Shown here: positions 16,299-26,209 of the stretch, in pieces | How positions within the stretch are numbered: the stretch's first letter is position 1 | Layout: every line of letters starts with the position of its first letter | Source of the DNA: Candidatus Rokuibacteriota bacterium | GTDB taxonomy: Bacteria; Methylomirabilota; Methylomirabilia; Rokubacteriales; CSP1-6 | NCBI GenBank assembly: GCA_003220615.1 | Contig: QHTB01000171.1 | Span: 7,448 to 47,789 of the forward strand | DNA length: 40,342 nucleotides | Direction: 5' to 3' | The notes under the pieces: model-generated | Told to the model about the DNA's origin: nothing | The model's input: only the letters and a program-made list of their open reading frames with translations | Database searches by the model: none | Program-made: the position numbers and the translations under genes

Positions 16299-17477
16299 TC
16301 AGTCGCGCTCGGTGCGGCGGAATTCGGCGATCGCGTCGGCGTACACGGCTTCGGTGCGCTCCGCCACGCTCGCCCACGCGAACTTTTCCTCGACGCGGCG
16401 CCGGCCGGCCTGGCCCATCGCCCGCGCCTCGGCGGGATCGTCGAGCAGGCGGCGAATGGCGGCGGCGAGCTCGTCGGGTCGCGACGGCGGAAGCAGGATG
16501 CCCGTCTTGCCGTCCTCGACCACCTCGACGATGCCGCCGACCGCCGAGGCGACGACCGCCGTCCCGCACGCCATCGCCTCGAGGTTGATGAGGCCGAACG
16601 GCTCGTAGACCGACGGACAGACGAAGACGGAGGCGTGACTGTAAAGCTGGACGACTTGATCGACCGGCACCATCCGGTTGATCCAGTGCACGTTGGGATG
16701 GCGAGGCACCGTGCGACGCAAACGCTCCTCGATCTCGGGCGTGTCGGGCGCCGACGCGCACAGCACGACCTGGACGCCGTTCGGGAGATTGGGCGCGGCG
16801 GTCAGCAGGTCGAAGATCCCCTTCTGGTCGGTGATGCGCCCGACGAACAGCACGTAGGGCATCCGGACGCCGAGCGCGGTCAGCGCGTCCTTCTTGTCGG
16901 TACGCTTGAAGCGATCGGGATCGATGCCGTTGTGGATGACGACGACCTTGGCCGGATCGACCTGGAAGTGGCGCAGGATGTCCGCGCGCATGCCGGTCGA
17001 GACCGCGATGACGCGATCGGCCGCCTGCACGGCCGTCTTCTCGATCCACGAGGACAGGAGATACCCACTGCCCAGCTGATCGGCTTTCCACGGGCGCAGC
17101 GGCTCCATGCTGTGCAGAGTCACGATGAGCGGGATGCGATGGAGCGTACGGATCCACAGTCCCGCCATGTCGGCGTACCACGTGTGGGCATGCGCGACGT
17201 CGGCGTCGACGGGATCGCGCGCCATGGCCAGGTCGATCGACAACGTCTCGAGCGCCGGCGCGTAGCGCGCTCCATCGTTGCCTGCGGCGAGACGCTCCCA
17301 CGGCGTGTAGCCCCGCACGGCGACGCGCTCGGAGGACGCCTCCGGTCGCCGCTCGCCGAAGCAGCGCACTTCCACCGGCATGCGACGGCTGAGCGCGCGC
17401 GTCAGCTCGTCGACGACGACCCCGGCGCCACCATAGATGTGCGGCGGATACTCGCGCGTGAGCATGAGGGCTTTCAT
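16299..17477 (-). CDS. GT4 glycosyltransferase of the actinobacterial glycogen synthase (GlgA/GlgM) type
   Basis: 392 residues, GT-B fold. The N-terminus MKALMLTREYPPHIYGGAGVV and the central VLFVGRITDQKGI, followed by SVYEPFGLINLEAMACGTAVVASAVGG (the EX7E-type donor motif) and HTWYADMAGL, match the so-called Corynebacterium-family glycogen synthases. Characterised members use ADP-glucose and either extend alpha-1,4-glucan or make maltose 1-phosphate (GlgM). No other glycogen genes are in the window, so the product is uncertain. ATG 17477 is 20 bp from the divergent dioxygenase start; the HAD phosphatase follows 8 bp downstream. Confidence 0.85.
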   Translation of the reverse strand: MKALMLTREYPPHIYGGAGVVVDELTRALSRRMPVEVRCFGERRPEASSERVAVRGYTPWERLAAGNDGARYAPALETLSIDLAMARDPVDADVAHAHTWYADMAGLWIRTLHRIPLIVTLHSMEPLRPWKADQLGSGYLLSSWIEKTAVQAADRVIAVSTGMRADILRHFQVDPAKVVVIHNGIDPDRFKRTDKKDALTALGVRMPYVLFVGRITDQKGIFDLLTAAPNLPNGVQVVLCASAPDTPEIEERLRRTVPRHPNVHWINRMVPVDQVVQLYSHASVFVCPSVYEPFGLINLEAMACGTAVVASAVGGIVEVVEDGKTGILLPPSRPDELAAAIRRLLDDPAEARAMGQAGRRRVEEKFAWASVAERTEAVYADAIAEFRRTERD

Positions 17478-17497
17478 TGGGCCGTAGAATACCAGAC

Positions 17498-17956
17498 ATG
17501 CGAGATGCGATCGTTCATGGCCTGCTATGCGTCCTCGTCGTCGCGGCGGCCGCCGCGCCCGTTGTCGGCCAGTCTCGGTGCGCGCCCTCGCGACCCGACG
17601 CCCTCGGCCCGTTCTACACCGCGAATGCGCCGGAGCGCGCGACGACGGGCCGCGGTCTGGTCGTGACGGGGCGCGTCCTGACCATCGAGCGTTGCACGCC
17701 CCTGGCGCGCGCCCGGCTCGAATGGTGGTCGGCGAACCCGAGCGGCGACTACGACGACGCGCACCGGGCCAACCAGGCCGCCGATGACGAAGGGCGGTAT
17801 CGCTACGAGACCGATGTTCCCGGCAAGTACCCGGGCCGCCCGCTGCACGTGCACGTGCGCGTGACGGCGCCGGGCCATCGGGCGCTCGTCACACCGATCT
17901 ACCCTCAGCCGGGTCAGTCGGCGGTCGACGTGGACTTCGTGCTGATTCGGGAGTGA
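17498..17956 (+). CDS. Secreted intradiol ring-cleavage dioxygenase-like protein
   Basis: 152 residues: signal peptide ending near VVGQ, then a short catechol/protocatechuate dioxygenase beta-sandwich. Features of the fold: GPFYTANAPER, LEWWSANPSGDYDDAH (Tyr), YRYETDVPGKYPGRPLHVHVRV (Tyr, His, His). Two Tyr and two His would make the non-heme Fe(III) site that cleaves catechols between the hydroxyls. It lacks the longer N-terminal dimer region of cytosolic enzymes, as in secreted members of unknown substrate. ATG 17498 is used; a TAGAAT element at 17485-17490 sits so close that the mRNA may be leaderless. It ends 1 bp from the convergent histidine kinase. Confidence 0.83.
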   Translation: MRDAIVHGLLCVLVVAAAAAPVVGQSRCAPSRPDALGPFYTANAPERATTGRGLVVTGRVLTIERCTPLARARLEWWSANPSGDYDDAHRANQAADDEGRYRYETDVPGKYPGRPLHVHVRVTAPGHRALVTPIYPQPGQSAVDVDFVLIRE

Positions 17957-17957
17957 G

Positions 17958-20726
17958 TCAGCGGCCTGCCGCCACGGGCTCGCCGTCGAGCACCGTGCGC
18001 AGGTGGTGGGCGAGACTGTCGGCCGTGAACGGCTTGGCGATGAACGGGATCTCGGCCGAGTGGACGCCGCGGCGGACGATGGCGTCTTCGGTGTACCCGG
18101 ACATGTAAGCGACACGTGCCCGCGGGCAGATCTCGGCGATGCGATTGGCCAGCTCGCGACCCGACATGCCAGGCATGACCACGTCGGTGAGGACGACGTC
18201 GATGTCGTCGCGATGACGGCGAGCGATCGCCAGCGCCTCGTTCGGGGAGGTCGCCGACAGCACCGTGTAGCCGTAGAGCACGAGTGCGTCGCGGGCGAAC
18301 TCGCTGACGTCCGGCTCGTCCTCGACGATCAGGATCGTCTCACGCCCACCAGCCGCGATCCCGTTCGGCCCGGGCGCGTCCGGGCGGACGTCGGCGGCCA
18401 CGCTCGGCAGGTAAATCCGGAAGGTCGTGCCAAGCCCCACCTGACTGTCCACCACGATCTGGCCGCCGCTCTGCTTGATGATGCCGTACACCGTGGCCAG
18501 ACCGAGCCCGGTGCCGCGGTTCATGGCCTTCGTCGTGAAGAACGGCTCGAAGATCCGCTCGAGCGTCGCGGCGTCCATTCCCTCACCCGTGTCCTGCACG
18601 CTGAGCATCACGTACGGTCCGGGCACGGCCTCGCTCTCCACGCCGAGATCGTCGCGCGTGAGCGAGACGTTGGCGGTGCAGAGCTCGATGCGGCCCCCGC
18701 GCGGCATGGCGTCACGCGCGTTGACGAGCAGATTCACGAGCACCTGATCGATCTGGGCGGGATCGGCCAGCACCGTGCCCGAGTCGACGTCGGGCAGGAA
18801 CGTCACCGTGATGTCCTCGCCGAGCAGCCGCTCGAGCACCGGCAGCATGGCGCGGACCTGCTCGTTCACGTTCAGGCGTTTCGGGGCCAGGAGCTGCTTG
18901 CGGCTGAAGGCCAGGAGCTGGCGCGTGATGTCGGCCGCGCGGTCGGCCGTGCTCTGGATGATCTCGATCTTGCGCCGGCTCGGGTGGTCGGGGCCCAGCT
19001 CGCGCATGAGCATGACGCTCCGGCCCGAGATCACGGTGATGAGGTTGTTGAAGTCGTGAGCGATACCGCCGGCCAGACGGCCGACCGCCTCCATCTTCTG
19101 GGCCTGCAGGAGCTGCTGCTGGGCCACCGAGAGCTTGTCGTAGGCCGCGCGAAGCTCCTGGTAGAGCCGCGCGTTGTTCATCGCGATGGCCGCGTGGTGG
19201 GCGAACGTCTGGGCGAGATCGATCTCCTCGTCCGCATAGATCCGGCCGATCCCGTCGCCGACCATGAGGGACCCGATCGCGGTGCCCCGCACCATCAGCG
19301 GGACCGCGAAGGCGGCCCGATATTGCGACCGCTCGATGTCGGCGCGGAGTCGATCCTCGAGCGTGATGCGTGGATCCGTCAGGACGTCGGCGCTCTGCAC
19401 GGGAGTCCCGGTCTCGAGCGCCATGGCCACCGTCCCGGTCGCGCGGGGAATGTGCCAGCCCCGCCGCTCGGGCGCGCCGACCTCGCTGACCAGGACGAGG
19501 TCGCTCGAATCCGGATCGGTGCGATAGAGGACGACCATTGGAGCGCCGAGCAGCCGCGCCATCGCGTTGACGACGGCTTGCGCCACGCTCTCCGGCTCCA
19601 GTGACTCGGACACCAGCGCCTTCACGTCGTTGAGGCTTTCGGCGGCACGGCGACGGTGCTCGGCATCGGCCAGCAAGAGGGCACGGTGCTCCTCGGACCT
19701 CTCCCGCTCCCGGTGAACGGCCAGCAGCGCTTCGCCGATCGCCTTGACCTCTTGGACCCGTGAACGAGGCACACGCACCGGCGCTCCCGAGTTCATCGCC
19801 GCGGCGGCCGATGCGAGCGAGCGCAGCGAGGACGAGACGCGACGGGACAGCATGAGCGCGACGACGACGCCGAGCGAGATCACGAGGAGCGCGCCGCCGC
19901 CGAAGAGCTTCAGCGAGGACTCGAACGGCTGGGAGAGCGCGCTGCGGGGAGTGCTGAGGGCGATCGTCCATCCGGTGACCGGCGAGGTGCTGAACGCCAC
20001 GAAGACCGGCTGGCCTTCCCCTCTGACCGTCGAGAAGTGGCCTTCCGCCATCTCACTGACGTTGTCGGCCAGATCCGATGGCGCCGGCTGGCCCACGGCG
20101 CGCTCGCCGCCCCCGGTTCGCGCCAGGACGATCTTGTTGCGATCCACCAGCGTTCCCACCGTGCCGGCCGGCACTCGCTGCTCGGTGAGCAGATCGGCCA
20201 GCGCATCGGTCCGCAGCGAGGCGGCCAGCATGTAGCGGATCTCGCCGTCGATGCTGACCGGCACCTGGACGGCGATCGTCGCCGCCGAGGTCACCGGGCC
20301 GGTGCCCACCTCCGACACGGCGAACCCGGCACGCATGGCGGAGTCGCTCAGTCGGGGCGCGTGGATCTTCGGAAGTGGCGCGCCGAACGGAACACTCGGA
20401 TCGCCGAGCTCCTGGCCGGCGAGGTCGAGTACGACGAGGTTGTCCCACGCCGGCCACGCGCGGAGCACGGGGGCCGCATGCTCGTGAAAGGCGCGCAGAT
20501 CACCCCGCTTCAGATCGGCCGAGCCGGCGAGCACGTGGAGCGCCGAGACGGTCGAGCGAACGTCGCGCTCGACGGCCAGCGACAGCGCCCGCGCCGTGTC
20601 GACCAGCGACGTCTCGACGGTCGTCTTCGTCTGGGCCGCGAAGAAATACAGCGCGACCGCCGAGACGGCGACGGCCGGGATGATGGCAACGACGATCAGG
20701 AGGACGAGGTGAGAGCGAAGCTTCAC
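17958..20726 (-). CDS. Hybrid sensor histidine kinase (periplasmic sensor, GAF, HisKA-HATPase, receiver)
   Basis: 922 residues. Helix 1 (about 5-32), periplasmic Cache/PAS-like sensor (33-270), helix 2 (about 274-294), HAMP-like linker, GAF domain (about 375-520), coiled coil, HisKA with GGIAHDFNN (phosphorylatable His557), HATPase with LVNARDAM, GEGMD and GTGLGLATVYGI, then a receiver starting near 795 with Asp848 in VVLTDVVMPG and the signalling Lys in IAKPF. Domain order matches the RsbU/RodK-like hybrid kinases; the signal and output are unknown. GTG 20726 overlaps the TGA of the upstream receiver remnant by 4 bp, so kinase translation was once, or still is, coupled to it. Confidence 0.92.
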   Translation of the reverse strand: MKLRSHLVLLIVVAIIPAVAVSAVALYFFAAQTKTTVETSLVDTARALSLAVERDVRSTVSALHVLAGSADLKRGDLRAFHEHAAPVLRAWPAWDNLVVLDLAGQELGDPSVPFGAPLPKIHAPRLSDSAMRAGFAVSEVGTGPVTSAATIAVQVPVSIDGEIRYMLAASLRTDALADLLTEQRVPAGTVGTLVDRNKIVLARTGGGERAVGQPAPSDLADNVSEMAEGHFSTVRGEGQPVFVAFSTSPVTGWTIALSTPRSALSQPFESSLKLFGGGALLVISLGVVVALMLSRRVSSSLRSLASAAAAMNSGAPVRVPRSRVQEVKAIGEALLAVHRERERSEEHRALLLADAEHRRRAAESLNDVKALVSESLEPESVAQAVVNAMARLLGAPMVVLYRTDPDSSDLVLVSEVGAPERRGWHIPRATGTVAMALETGTPVQSADVLTDPRITLEDRLRADIERSQYRAAFAVPLMVRGTAIGSLMVGDGIGRIYADEEIDLAQTFAHHAAIAMNNARLYQELRAAYDKLSVAQQQLLQAQKMEAVGRLAGGIAHDFNNLITVISGRSVMLMRELGPDHPSRRKIEIIQSTADRAADITRQLLAFSRKQLLAPKRLNVNEQVRAMLPVLERLLGEDITVTFLPDVDSGTVLADPAQIDQVLVNLLVNARDAMPRGGRIELCTANVSLTRDDLGVESEAVPGPYVMLSVQDTGEGMDAATLERIFEPFFTTKAMNRGTGLGLATVYGIIKQSGGQIVVDSQVGLGTTFRIYLPSVAADVRPDAPGPNGIAAGGRETILIVEDEPDVSEFARDALVLYGYTVLSATSPNEALAIARRHRDDIDVVLTDVVMPGMSGRELANRIAEICPRARVAYMSGYTEDAIVRRGVHSAEIPFIAKPFTADSLAHHLRTVLDGEPVAAGR

Positions 20727-20919
20727 GAGGTGCGCTCGGCGATACGGCCGACCACCTCCATCATCTCTTCGACCGTGAACGGCTTGGACAGCAGCGTGAT
20801 GCCCGCTTGTCGAACGCGACGCCCGAGAGCGACGCACAGTCGACGCGCTCGCCGCGGAACATGTCGTGCATGAAGTGCAGCATATCGACGTCGTCGTCAA
20901 TGCAGAGGATTCGCCGCAA
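20723..20919 (-). pseudogene. Receiver-domain gene collapsed by an internal out-of-frame deletion
   Basis: From TTG 20919 (GGGAGGGCGGA just before it) the frame reads LRRILCIDDDVDMLHFMHDMF, a perfect receiver N-terminus with its acidic pocket, up to about SGVAFDK. Then another frame gives AGITLLSKPFTVEEMM and a TGA at 20723, the typical beta5 Lys and alpha5 end. The total is only ~65 codons against ~120, the length is not a multiple of three, and the phosphorylatable Asp segment is absent. So the middle (about 55 codons) has been lost near 20808-20815. The C-terminal end still overlaps the kinase GTG. Real decay or an assembly collapse cannot be separated here. Confidence 0.78.
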
Positions 20920-20978
20920 TCCGCCCTCCCGCACGTGGTGTCTGTGCCTCGGACGGCGCCTGAGTGGCCGCGCTCCGC

Positions 20979-20996
20979 TGTAGTGCAACTCCTACA
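20979..20996. promoter_or_regulatory. Inverted repeat TGTAG-N8-CTACA, possible activator site
   Basis: TGTAG (20979-20983) and CTACA (20992-20996) pair perfectly around 8 bases, 127-145 bases upstream of the -24 element at 21123. Spacing and form fit an NtrC-type enhancer. On the minus strand the same DNA (20999-20984) reads TGGTGTAGGAGTTGCA, a weaker GG-N10-GC match that could drive the receiver remnant and kinase. A second perfect palindrome, ATGTC-A-GACAT, lies at 21016-21026. Confidence 0.35.
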
Positions 20997-21121
20997 CCAC
21001 GCGCCCGCACACGTGATGTCAGACATTTACGCAGGATCCCGGGAGCAGCGAGACGGTCATCCGGGCAAACCTACCAGGAGCCCGGGAAAAAATACCCAGG
21101 GGCGAGATCAGACGGACTGCA

Positions 21122-21137
21122 AGGCACGTGCATTGCA
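21122..21137 (+). promoter_or_regulatory. Sigma-54 (-24/-12) promoter candidate for the glycine-zipper lipoprotein operon
   Basis: AGGCACGTGCATTGCA: GG at 21123-21124, 10-base spacing, GC at 21135-21136. GGCACG and TTGCA match consensus exactly; only the first T is A. Predicted start about 21148, 32 bases before the ATG. The sigma-54 activator gene lies 0.6 kb downstream in convergent orientation. Confidence 0.72.
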
Positions 21138-21179
21138 CCTCACCAGTCAAGAATCCAGCATCTACGAGGAGAGCGAGCA

Positions 21180-21392
21180 ATGAAGACACGGTTCATCACT
21201 CCGATCGTTGGGCTCTCGCTTCTCGCGCTGGCCGCCACGGCCTGCGGAACGGCGACCGGGGCAGCCGTCGGCGCCGGCACTGGCGCCGCGGTCGGCGCGG
21301 GTACCGGTTACGGCGCAGGGAAGGGCGCGCTGATCGGCGCCGGTGTCGGCGCGGCCGGTGGCGCGATCTACGACATCACGAAGAAGCACTAG
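21180..21392 (+). CDS. Small glycine-zipper lipoprotein
   Basis: 70 residues. Signal sequence with a lipobox-like end (LAATAC, Cys22), so probably a lipid-anchored envelope protein. The remainder is almost only a glycine zipper: GAAVGAGTGAAVGAGTGYG and GALIGAGVGAAGGAIYD, able to form tightly packed membrane helices, as in the 17-kDa antigen/osmotically inducible lipoprotein families. GAGGAG lies about 10 bases before ATG 21180. The next gene starts 9 bp after the stop, so the two form a small operon behind a sigma-54-like promoter, fitting an envelope stress or surface response (inference). Confidence 0.8.
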   Translation: MKTRFITPIVGLSLLALAATACGTATGAAVGAGTGAAVGAGTGYGAGKGALIGAGVGAAGGAIYDITKKH

Positions 21393-21401
21393 GAGGCGAC
21401 G

Positions 21402-21704
21402 ATGAAGAAGACGTGGATCGGATTGGCCGTCGTCGCAGCCCTGGTCGCGGCGACGATCGGATGGAGCGGGCAGGCGCCCGCTCAGACGAAGACTGACACG
21501 CCCTCGGCTTCAGTGCCGAGCGCGGCGCCCGAGAAGATCGAGGGCACGGTGACCGCGATCGACGCCAGGAACGGCATGGTGACGCTGCGCGGAGACGACG
21601 GTCAGACGCATTCGTTCAGGGGCGACGCGGCCACGCTGAACGACCTGAAGGTCGGCGACAAGATCACGCTCAACAAGCGGGGTCAGGCCACGCCGAGCCG
21701 CTGA
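21402..21704 (+). CDS. Small exported OB-like domain protein, function unknown
   Basis: 100 residues: signal peptide (MKKTWIGLAVVAALVAATIG, cut near APAQ), a Ser/Pro/Ala-rich spacer, then a ~50-residue beta domain EKIEGTVTAIDARNGMVTLR ending LKVGDKITLNKR. This is the layout of small periplasmic DUF1344/DUF5666-like proteins (strand, turn, strand, then a hydrophobic LKVGDKV motif). Function not known. AGGAGG overlaps the preceding stop and sits 6 bases before ATG 21402. It is co-transcribed with the glycine-zipper lipoprotein and ends 21 bp from the convergent activator gene. Confidence 0.78.
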   Translation: MKKTWIGLAVVAALVAATIGWSGQAPAQTKTDTPSASVPSAAPEKIEGTVTAIDARNGMVTLRGDDGQTHSFRGDAATLNDLKVGDKITLNKRGQATPSR

Positions 21705-21725
21705 TCGCCCGCGGGTCGCCGGCGA

Positions 21726-23106
<1,381 letters not shown>

Positions 23107-23114
<8 letters not shown>

Positions 23115-24402
23115 GCGTCCTCTTGAGCGGCAGCCGGATCGTGAAGCGCGTGCCGCTGCCCGGCCGGCTCGTCCACCGGACCTCGCCGCCGTGCTCCTCG
23201 GTGATCTGCCTCGTGATCGACAGCCCGAGTCCCGTCCCCTGCGGCTTGGTCGTGAAGAACGGCTCGAACAGGCGCCTCCCGACGTCGTCGGGAATGCCAC
23301 CACCGCTGTCGGACACGCTCAGCTCCACGGCGTCGCCGTCCCGCCGGCTGGTGAGCATCAGCTCGCCGCCGCGCGACAGCGCCTCCAGGCCGTTCTTCAC
23401 GAGATTGAGCACGGCCTGACGGAGCAACCCGCGATCGATCTCCATCAGCGGCACGTCGCCATCGGTCTCCACGCGGACGGTGAGTCCCTGGCGCGTCGCC
23501 ACCGGCCGGATGAAGTCCGCTAGCTCGCGCACGAGATCGTTCACCGCGTCCTCTTCGAAGTGTGGCCGCGGGAAGCGCGCGAAGGTCAGGTACTCCTCGG
23601 TCAGCGCGTCGAGTGTCTTGACCTGATCGCGGATAGCCGCCACCAGCGCCTTGGCTTCATCGGTCTCCGATGCCGCCTGGTTGCCCACGATCTCCTGGAG
23701 GATCTCGGCGTTCAGCTCGATGGCGCTGATCGGATTGCGCACCTCGTGGGCGACCTTGAGGGACAGCCGCCCGACGGTCGCCATCCGCTCGGCGACCAGC
23801 AGCTCCTCCTGGGCCGCCTGCAGCCGCGTCAGCGTCCCGGTGAGCTCCTGATTGAGACGCTCCACTTCGGAGCGGGCGCCACGCTCACGCTCGGCGACGA
23901 GACCGAGCGTGACCGCCGGCAATCCGACGAGCGCGGCGAGGATCACCGCGGGCGTCCAGCCGACCCACGGCGGCATGAGCCACGCCGACAGCGTATAGAG
24001 CGCACCCGCGACCAGCGCGGCGCTCAAGCCCACCCACGGCCCGAAGTAGTAGGCGTTCACGGCGACGAGCGGAAAGAACAGAAGGTAGAAGAGACTGTCG
24101 CCGCCGCCGGTGAGGGTGAGGAGGACGAAGACGAGCAGCAGGTCGATGGCGAGCGCGCCCAGGAAGATCGCGCGCGTCGCTCGTGGCGTCACCGTGACGA
24201 GCGCGAAGATCCCGACCTTGTAGGCGCCGAACCAGAAGACGAGCGAGTAGAGGTCGATCGCCTGGCGCGGCCGCAGGGGAACGAGGCCGAGCGTGGCGAG
24301 ACCGCCCACCATGGCGACGGCCAGCAGCACCGCGAATACCCGCTCGTCGCGCTCCAGCAACCGGAACACGGCGTGCCATCGCTTGCGCTCGGCTGTCGTC
24401 AC
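23107..24402 (-). CDS. Six-helix sensor histidine kinase, PilS-like partner of the sigma-54 activator
   Basis: 431 residues. The N-terminal ~190 residues are six hydrophobic segments with short loops and no periplasmic domain, as in PilS. A coiled coil with HisKA follows: LSLKVAHEVRNPISAIELNAEIL (phosphorylatable His), then an HATPase with NLVKNGLEAL, SDSGGGIPDD and GTGLGLSITRQI. It probably senses a membrane signal and phosphorylates the downstream activator, with which it overlaps by 8 bp. The second of two adjacent GTG codons (24402) has GGAGG 5 bases upstream. Longer upstream frames lack any membrane-like sequence and were not used. PilS identity is inferred from topology plus the pilin promoter. 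Confidence 0.9.
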
Positions 24403-24418
24403 CACGACCTCCGTGGCG

Positions 24419-24427
24419 ACTATAGCA
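24419..24427 (-). promoter_or_regulatory. Extended -10 promoter candidate for the two-component operon
   Basis: Minus strand TGCTATAGT: a TGn extended -10 joined to TATAGT (24424-24419). No good -35 is visible. The predicted start falls at the Shine-Dalgarno of the kinase gene, giving a very short leader, so this is a weak call. Confidence 0.3.
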
Positions 24428-24502
24428 CGCACGGCCGCGCGCCCCGACAGCGGCGGACAGCGTCTGATCACGATCCGCGCCACGACGGCGCTTCCACGCC
24501 TC

Positions 24503-25093
24503 TCAGGTCCGTCGGCCCTGGCGCCACGCGAGATAGGCGAGCCAGGCGGCGAGGCCGGCGAGCGCGTAGAGCACGAGCCAGCGCTCGACGCGGTGGACAT
24601 CGCGCATGACGCGCTCGAGCTGATCGGTGAAGAGGAACGCGATGCCGAAGCCGATCGGCACGCTGACGATCGCCGCGGCCGCATCGACGAGCACGAACTT
24701 CCAGAACGACAACCGGCAGATGCCCGCGGTGAGAAAGGCGGCCGCCCGGATGCCCATGACGTGCCGCGCCGCGAACACGATCTTGGCGCCGTGCTGGCGA
24801 TACCGCGCCTTGAGCGTCTCCTCACGCTCCGGGGTCAGCACGCGCCGAACCACCCTCCACTCCAACACCCGCTCGCCCCAGTGATGGCCGATCGCGTAGA
24901 GGGCGACGTCGCCGCCGAGCACGCCCAGGATGCACACGGGCAGCGCGATCCACCAGTGCACGACGTGTTCGTGCGCGAGGACGCCGCCGGCGATGATCGC
25001 GACCTCTTCGGGAATGGGCAGGCCGAGACCCGCCGCGAACAGCGTGAGGAAGAGTCCGGCGTACGTGAAGTGCTCGATGAACTGCTGGATCAT
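24503..25093 (-). CDS. DedA family inner-membrane protein
   Basis: 196 residues with the DedA/SNARE-associated layout: MIQQFIEHFTYAGLFLTLF, GLPIPEEVAIIAGG with the conserved Glu pair, LGGDVALYAIGHHWG, then FAARHVMGIRAAAFLTAG with the conserved Arg residues and a terminal helix. DedA proteins include flippases that recycle undecaprenyl phosphate or phospholipids and are important for membrane potential. The ATG at 25093 shares its CAT/ATG bases with a rightward ATG at 25092, so the promoters of both divergent genes must lie within coding DNA around the palindrome at 25103-25118. Confidence 0.9.
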   Translation of the reverse strand: MIQQFIEHFTYAGLFLTLFAAGLGLPIPEEVAIIAGGVLAHEHVVHWWIALPVCILGVLGGDVALYAIGHHWGERVLEWRVVRRVLTPEREETLKARYRQHGAKIVFAARHVMGIRAAAFLTAGICRLSFWKFVLVDAAAAIVSVPIGFGIAFLFTDQLERVMRDVHRVERWLVLYALAGLAAWLAYLAWRQGRRT

Positions 25094-26204
25094 GGCCTAT
25101 ACTGACACGCGCGTGTCAACGTCGCCGCGGCGTGTCGTGCTCCACACCGAGTCGTCCCTGGGACTCGGCGGCCAGGAGATCAGGATCCTCACCGAGTCGC
25201 GCTGGCTCCTCGAGCACGGCTGGGACGTGGTCATCGCGTGCCAGCCGGCGAGCCGCCTGCGCGCCGAGGCCTCGGCGGCCGATCTCTCCGTGTTCAGCCT
25301 CACGATGCGCAACGCCTTCGACGTCGCCGCCGCGGTCACCTTGCGGCGGCTGATCCGCCAGCTCGATATCGGCATCGTCCACACGCACAGCTCGGTCGAC
25401 AGCTGGCTCGCCACGCTGGCCGCGCGAAGCGCGCGCCGCCCGGTCGTGCGCAGCCGCCACGTGTCGATTCCGATTCTCCGCCGGCGCGCGCTCGTGTACC
25501 GCCTGGCCGACCGCGTGCTGACCACGGGCGACGCGATCCGCACGATCGTGGTCGCCGCGGGCGTGCCGGACGACCGTGTGGTCTCGGTGCCCGCGGGTGT
25601 CGACACCACGCGATTCCATCCGGGCGTGAGCGGCAAGACCGTGCGCGACGAGCTCGGCCTCAACGGTCCCGCCATCGGACTCGTGGCCAACATCCGGGGA
25701 TCGAAGGGCCACAACGATTTCCTCGACGCCGCGCTCCTCGTACGACGCCACGTGCCGGCCGCGCGCTTCGTGATCGTCGGCGACGGTGTGGGCTTCGACG
25801 ATGTGCACCGCCGAGTCCACGCCCTGGGGCTCGCCAACCACGTCGTGATGACGGGGTTCCGCCGCGACGTCCCCGAGGTGATGGCGGCGCTCGACCTGCT
25901 GGTGCTCCCCTCCACGCGCTCGGAGGCGACGTCGCAGGTCATTCCTCAGGCGCTCGCGGTCGGCACGCCGGTTGTGGCCACGGTCGTGGGCGGGATTCCC
26001 GAGATCGTGAAGGACGGCGTGACGGGACGACTGGTCCCGCCTGGCGAGCCGGACGCCCTGGCCAGAGCGATCGTGGAGATGATCTCCGATACCGAACGCG
26101 CGCACATCATGGCGCAGGCCGGTCAGGCTCTCGTCCGCGAGCGCTTCACCGTCGACGCGATGATGGCCGCGACGACCAGCGTGTACGCGTCGCTCATGCG
26201 CTGA
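25092..26204 (+). CDS. GT4 family glycosyltransferase (GT-B fold)
   Basis: 370 residues from ATG 25092; GTG 25113 (MSTSPRRVVLHTESSLGLGGQE) is an equally likely start because the conserved core begins there. GT-B motifs: GLGGQEIRI (acceptor loop), VHTHSSVDSWLAT, GLVANIRGSKGHNDFLDA, FVIVGDGVGF, and STRSEATSQVIPQALAVGTPVVATVVGGIPEIV (donor-binding EX7E-like region). It resembles the LPS/exopolysaccharide glycosyltransferases that add sugars to lipid carriers at the cytosolic face. Divergent from DedA with overlapping start codons and a perfect palindrome between the alternative starts. It is tail-to-tail with the RlpA gene, 5 bp apart. Confidence 0.85.
   Translation: MAYTDTRVSTSPRRVVLHTESSLGLGGQEIRILTESRWLLEHGWDVVIACQPASRLRAEASAADLSVFSLTMRNAFDVAAAVTLRRLIRQLDIGIVHTHSSVDSWLATLAARSARRPVVRSRHVSIPILRRRALVYRLADRVLTTGDAIRTIVVAAGVPDDRVVSVPAGVDTTRFHPGVSGKTVRDELGLNGPAIGLVANIRGSKGHNDFLDAALLVRRHVPAARFVIVGDGVGFDDVHRRVHALGLANHVVMTGFRRDVPEVMAALDLLVLPSTRSEATSQVIPQALAVGTPVVATVVGGIPEIVKDGVTGRLVPPGEPDALARAIVEMISDTERAHIMAQAGQALVRERFTVDAMMAATTSVYASLMR
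25103..25118. promoter_or_regulatory. Perfect 16-bp palindrome between divergent DedA and glycosyltransferase genes
   Basis: TGACACGC-GCGTGTCA is fully symmetrical. It lies 10 bases upstream of the DedA ATG and covers the alternative GTG (25113) of the glycosyltransferase. Symmetry, position and size fit an operator for a dimeric repressor; its protein is not identifiable here. Confidence 0.55.
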
Positions 26205-26209
26205 CCGCG

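Noticed and set aside
17970..19604. Long plus-strand open frames opposite the hybrid kinase
   Set aside because: Low-complexity Arg/His/Asp composition typical of antisense frames; the kinase motifs on the minus strand are unambiguous.
20984..20999. Minus-strand sigma-54-like TGGTGTAGGAGTTGCA before the receiver remnant
   Set aside because: GG-N10-GC and TTGCA fit, but the -24 element departs at four positions; kept only as a remark under the inverted repeat.
24403..24825. Longer N-terminus for the PilS-like kinase
   Set aside because: The upstream extension overlaps the DedA gene in another frame, is Arg/Ser-rich and lacks hydrophobic pattern; GTG 24402 has a good ribosome site.
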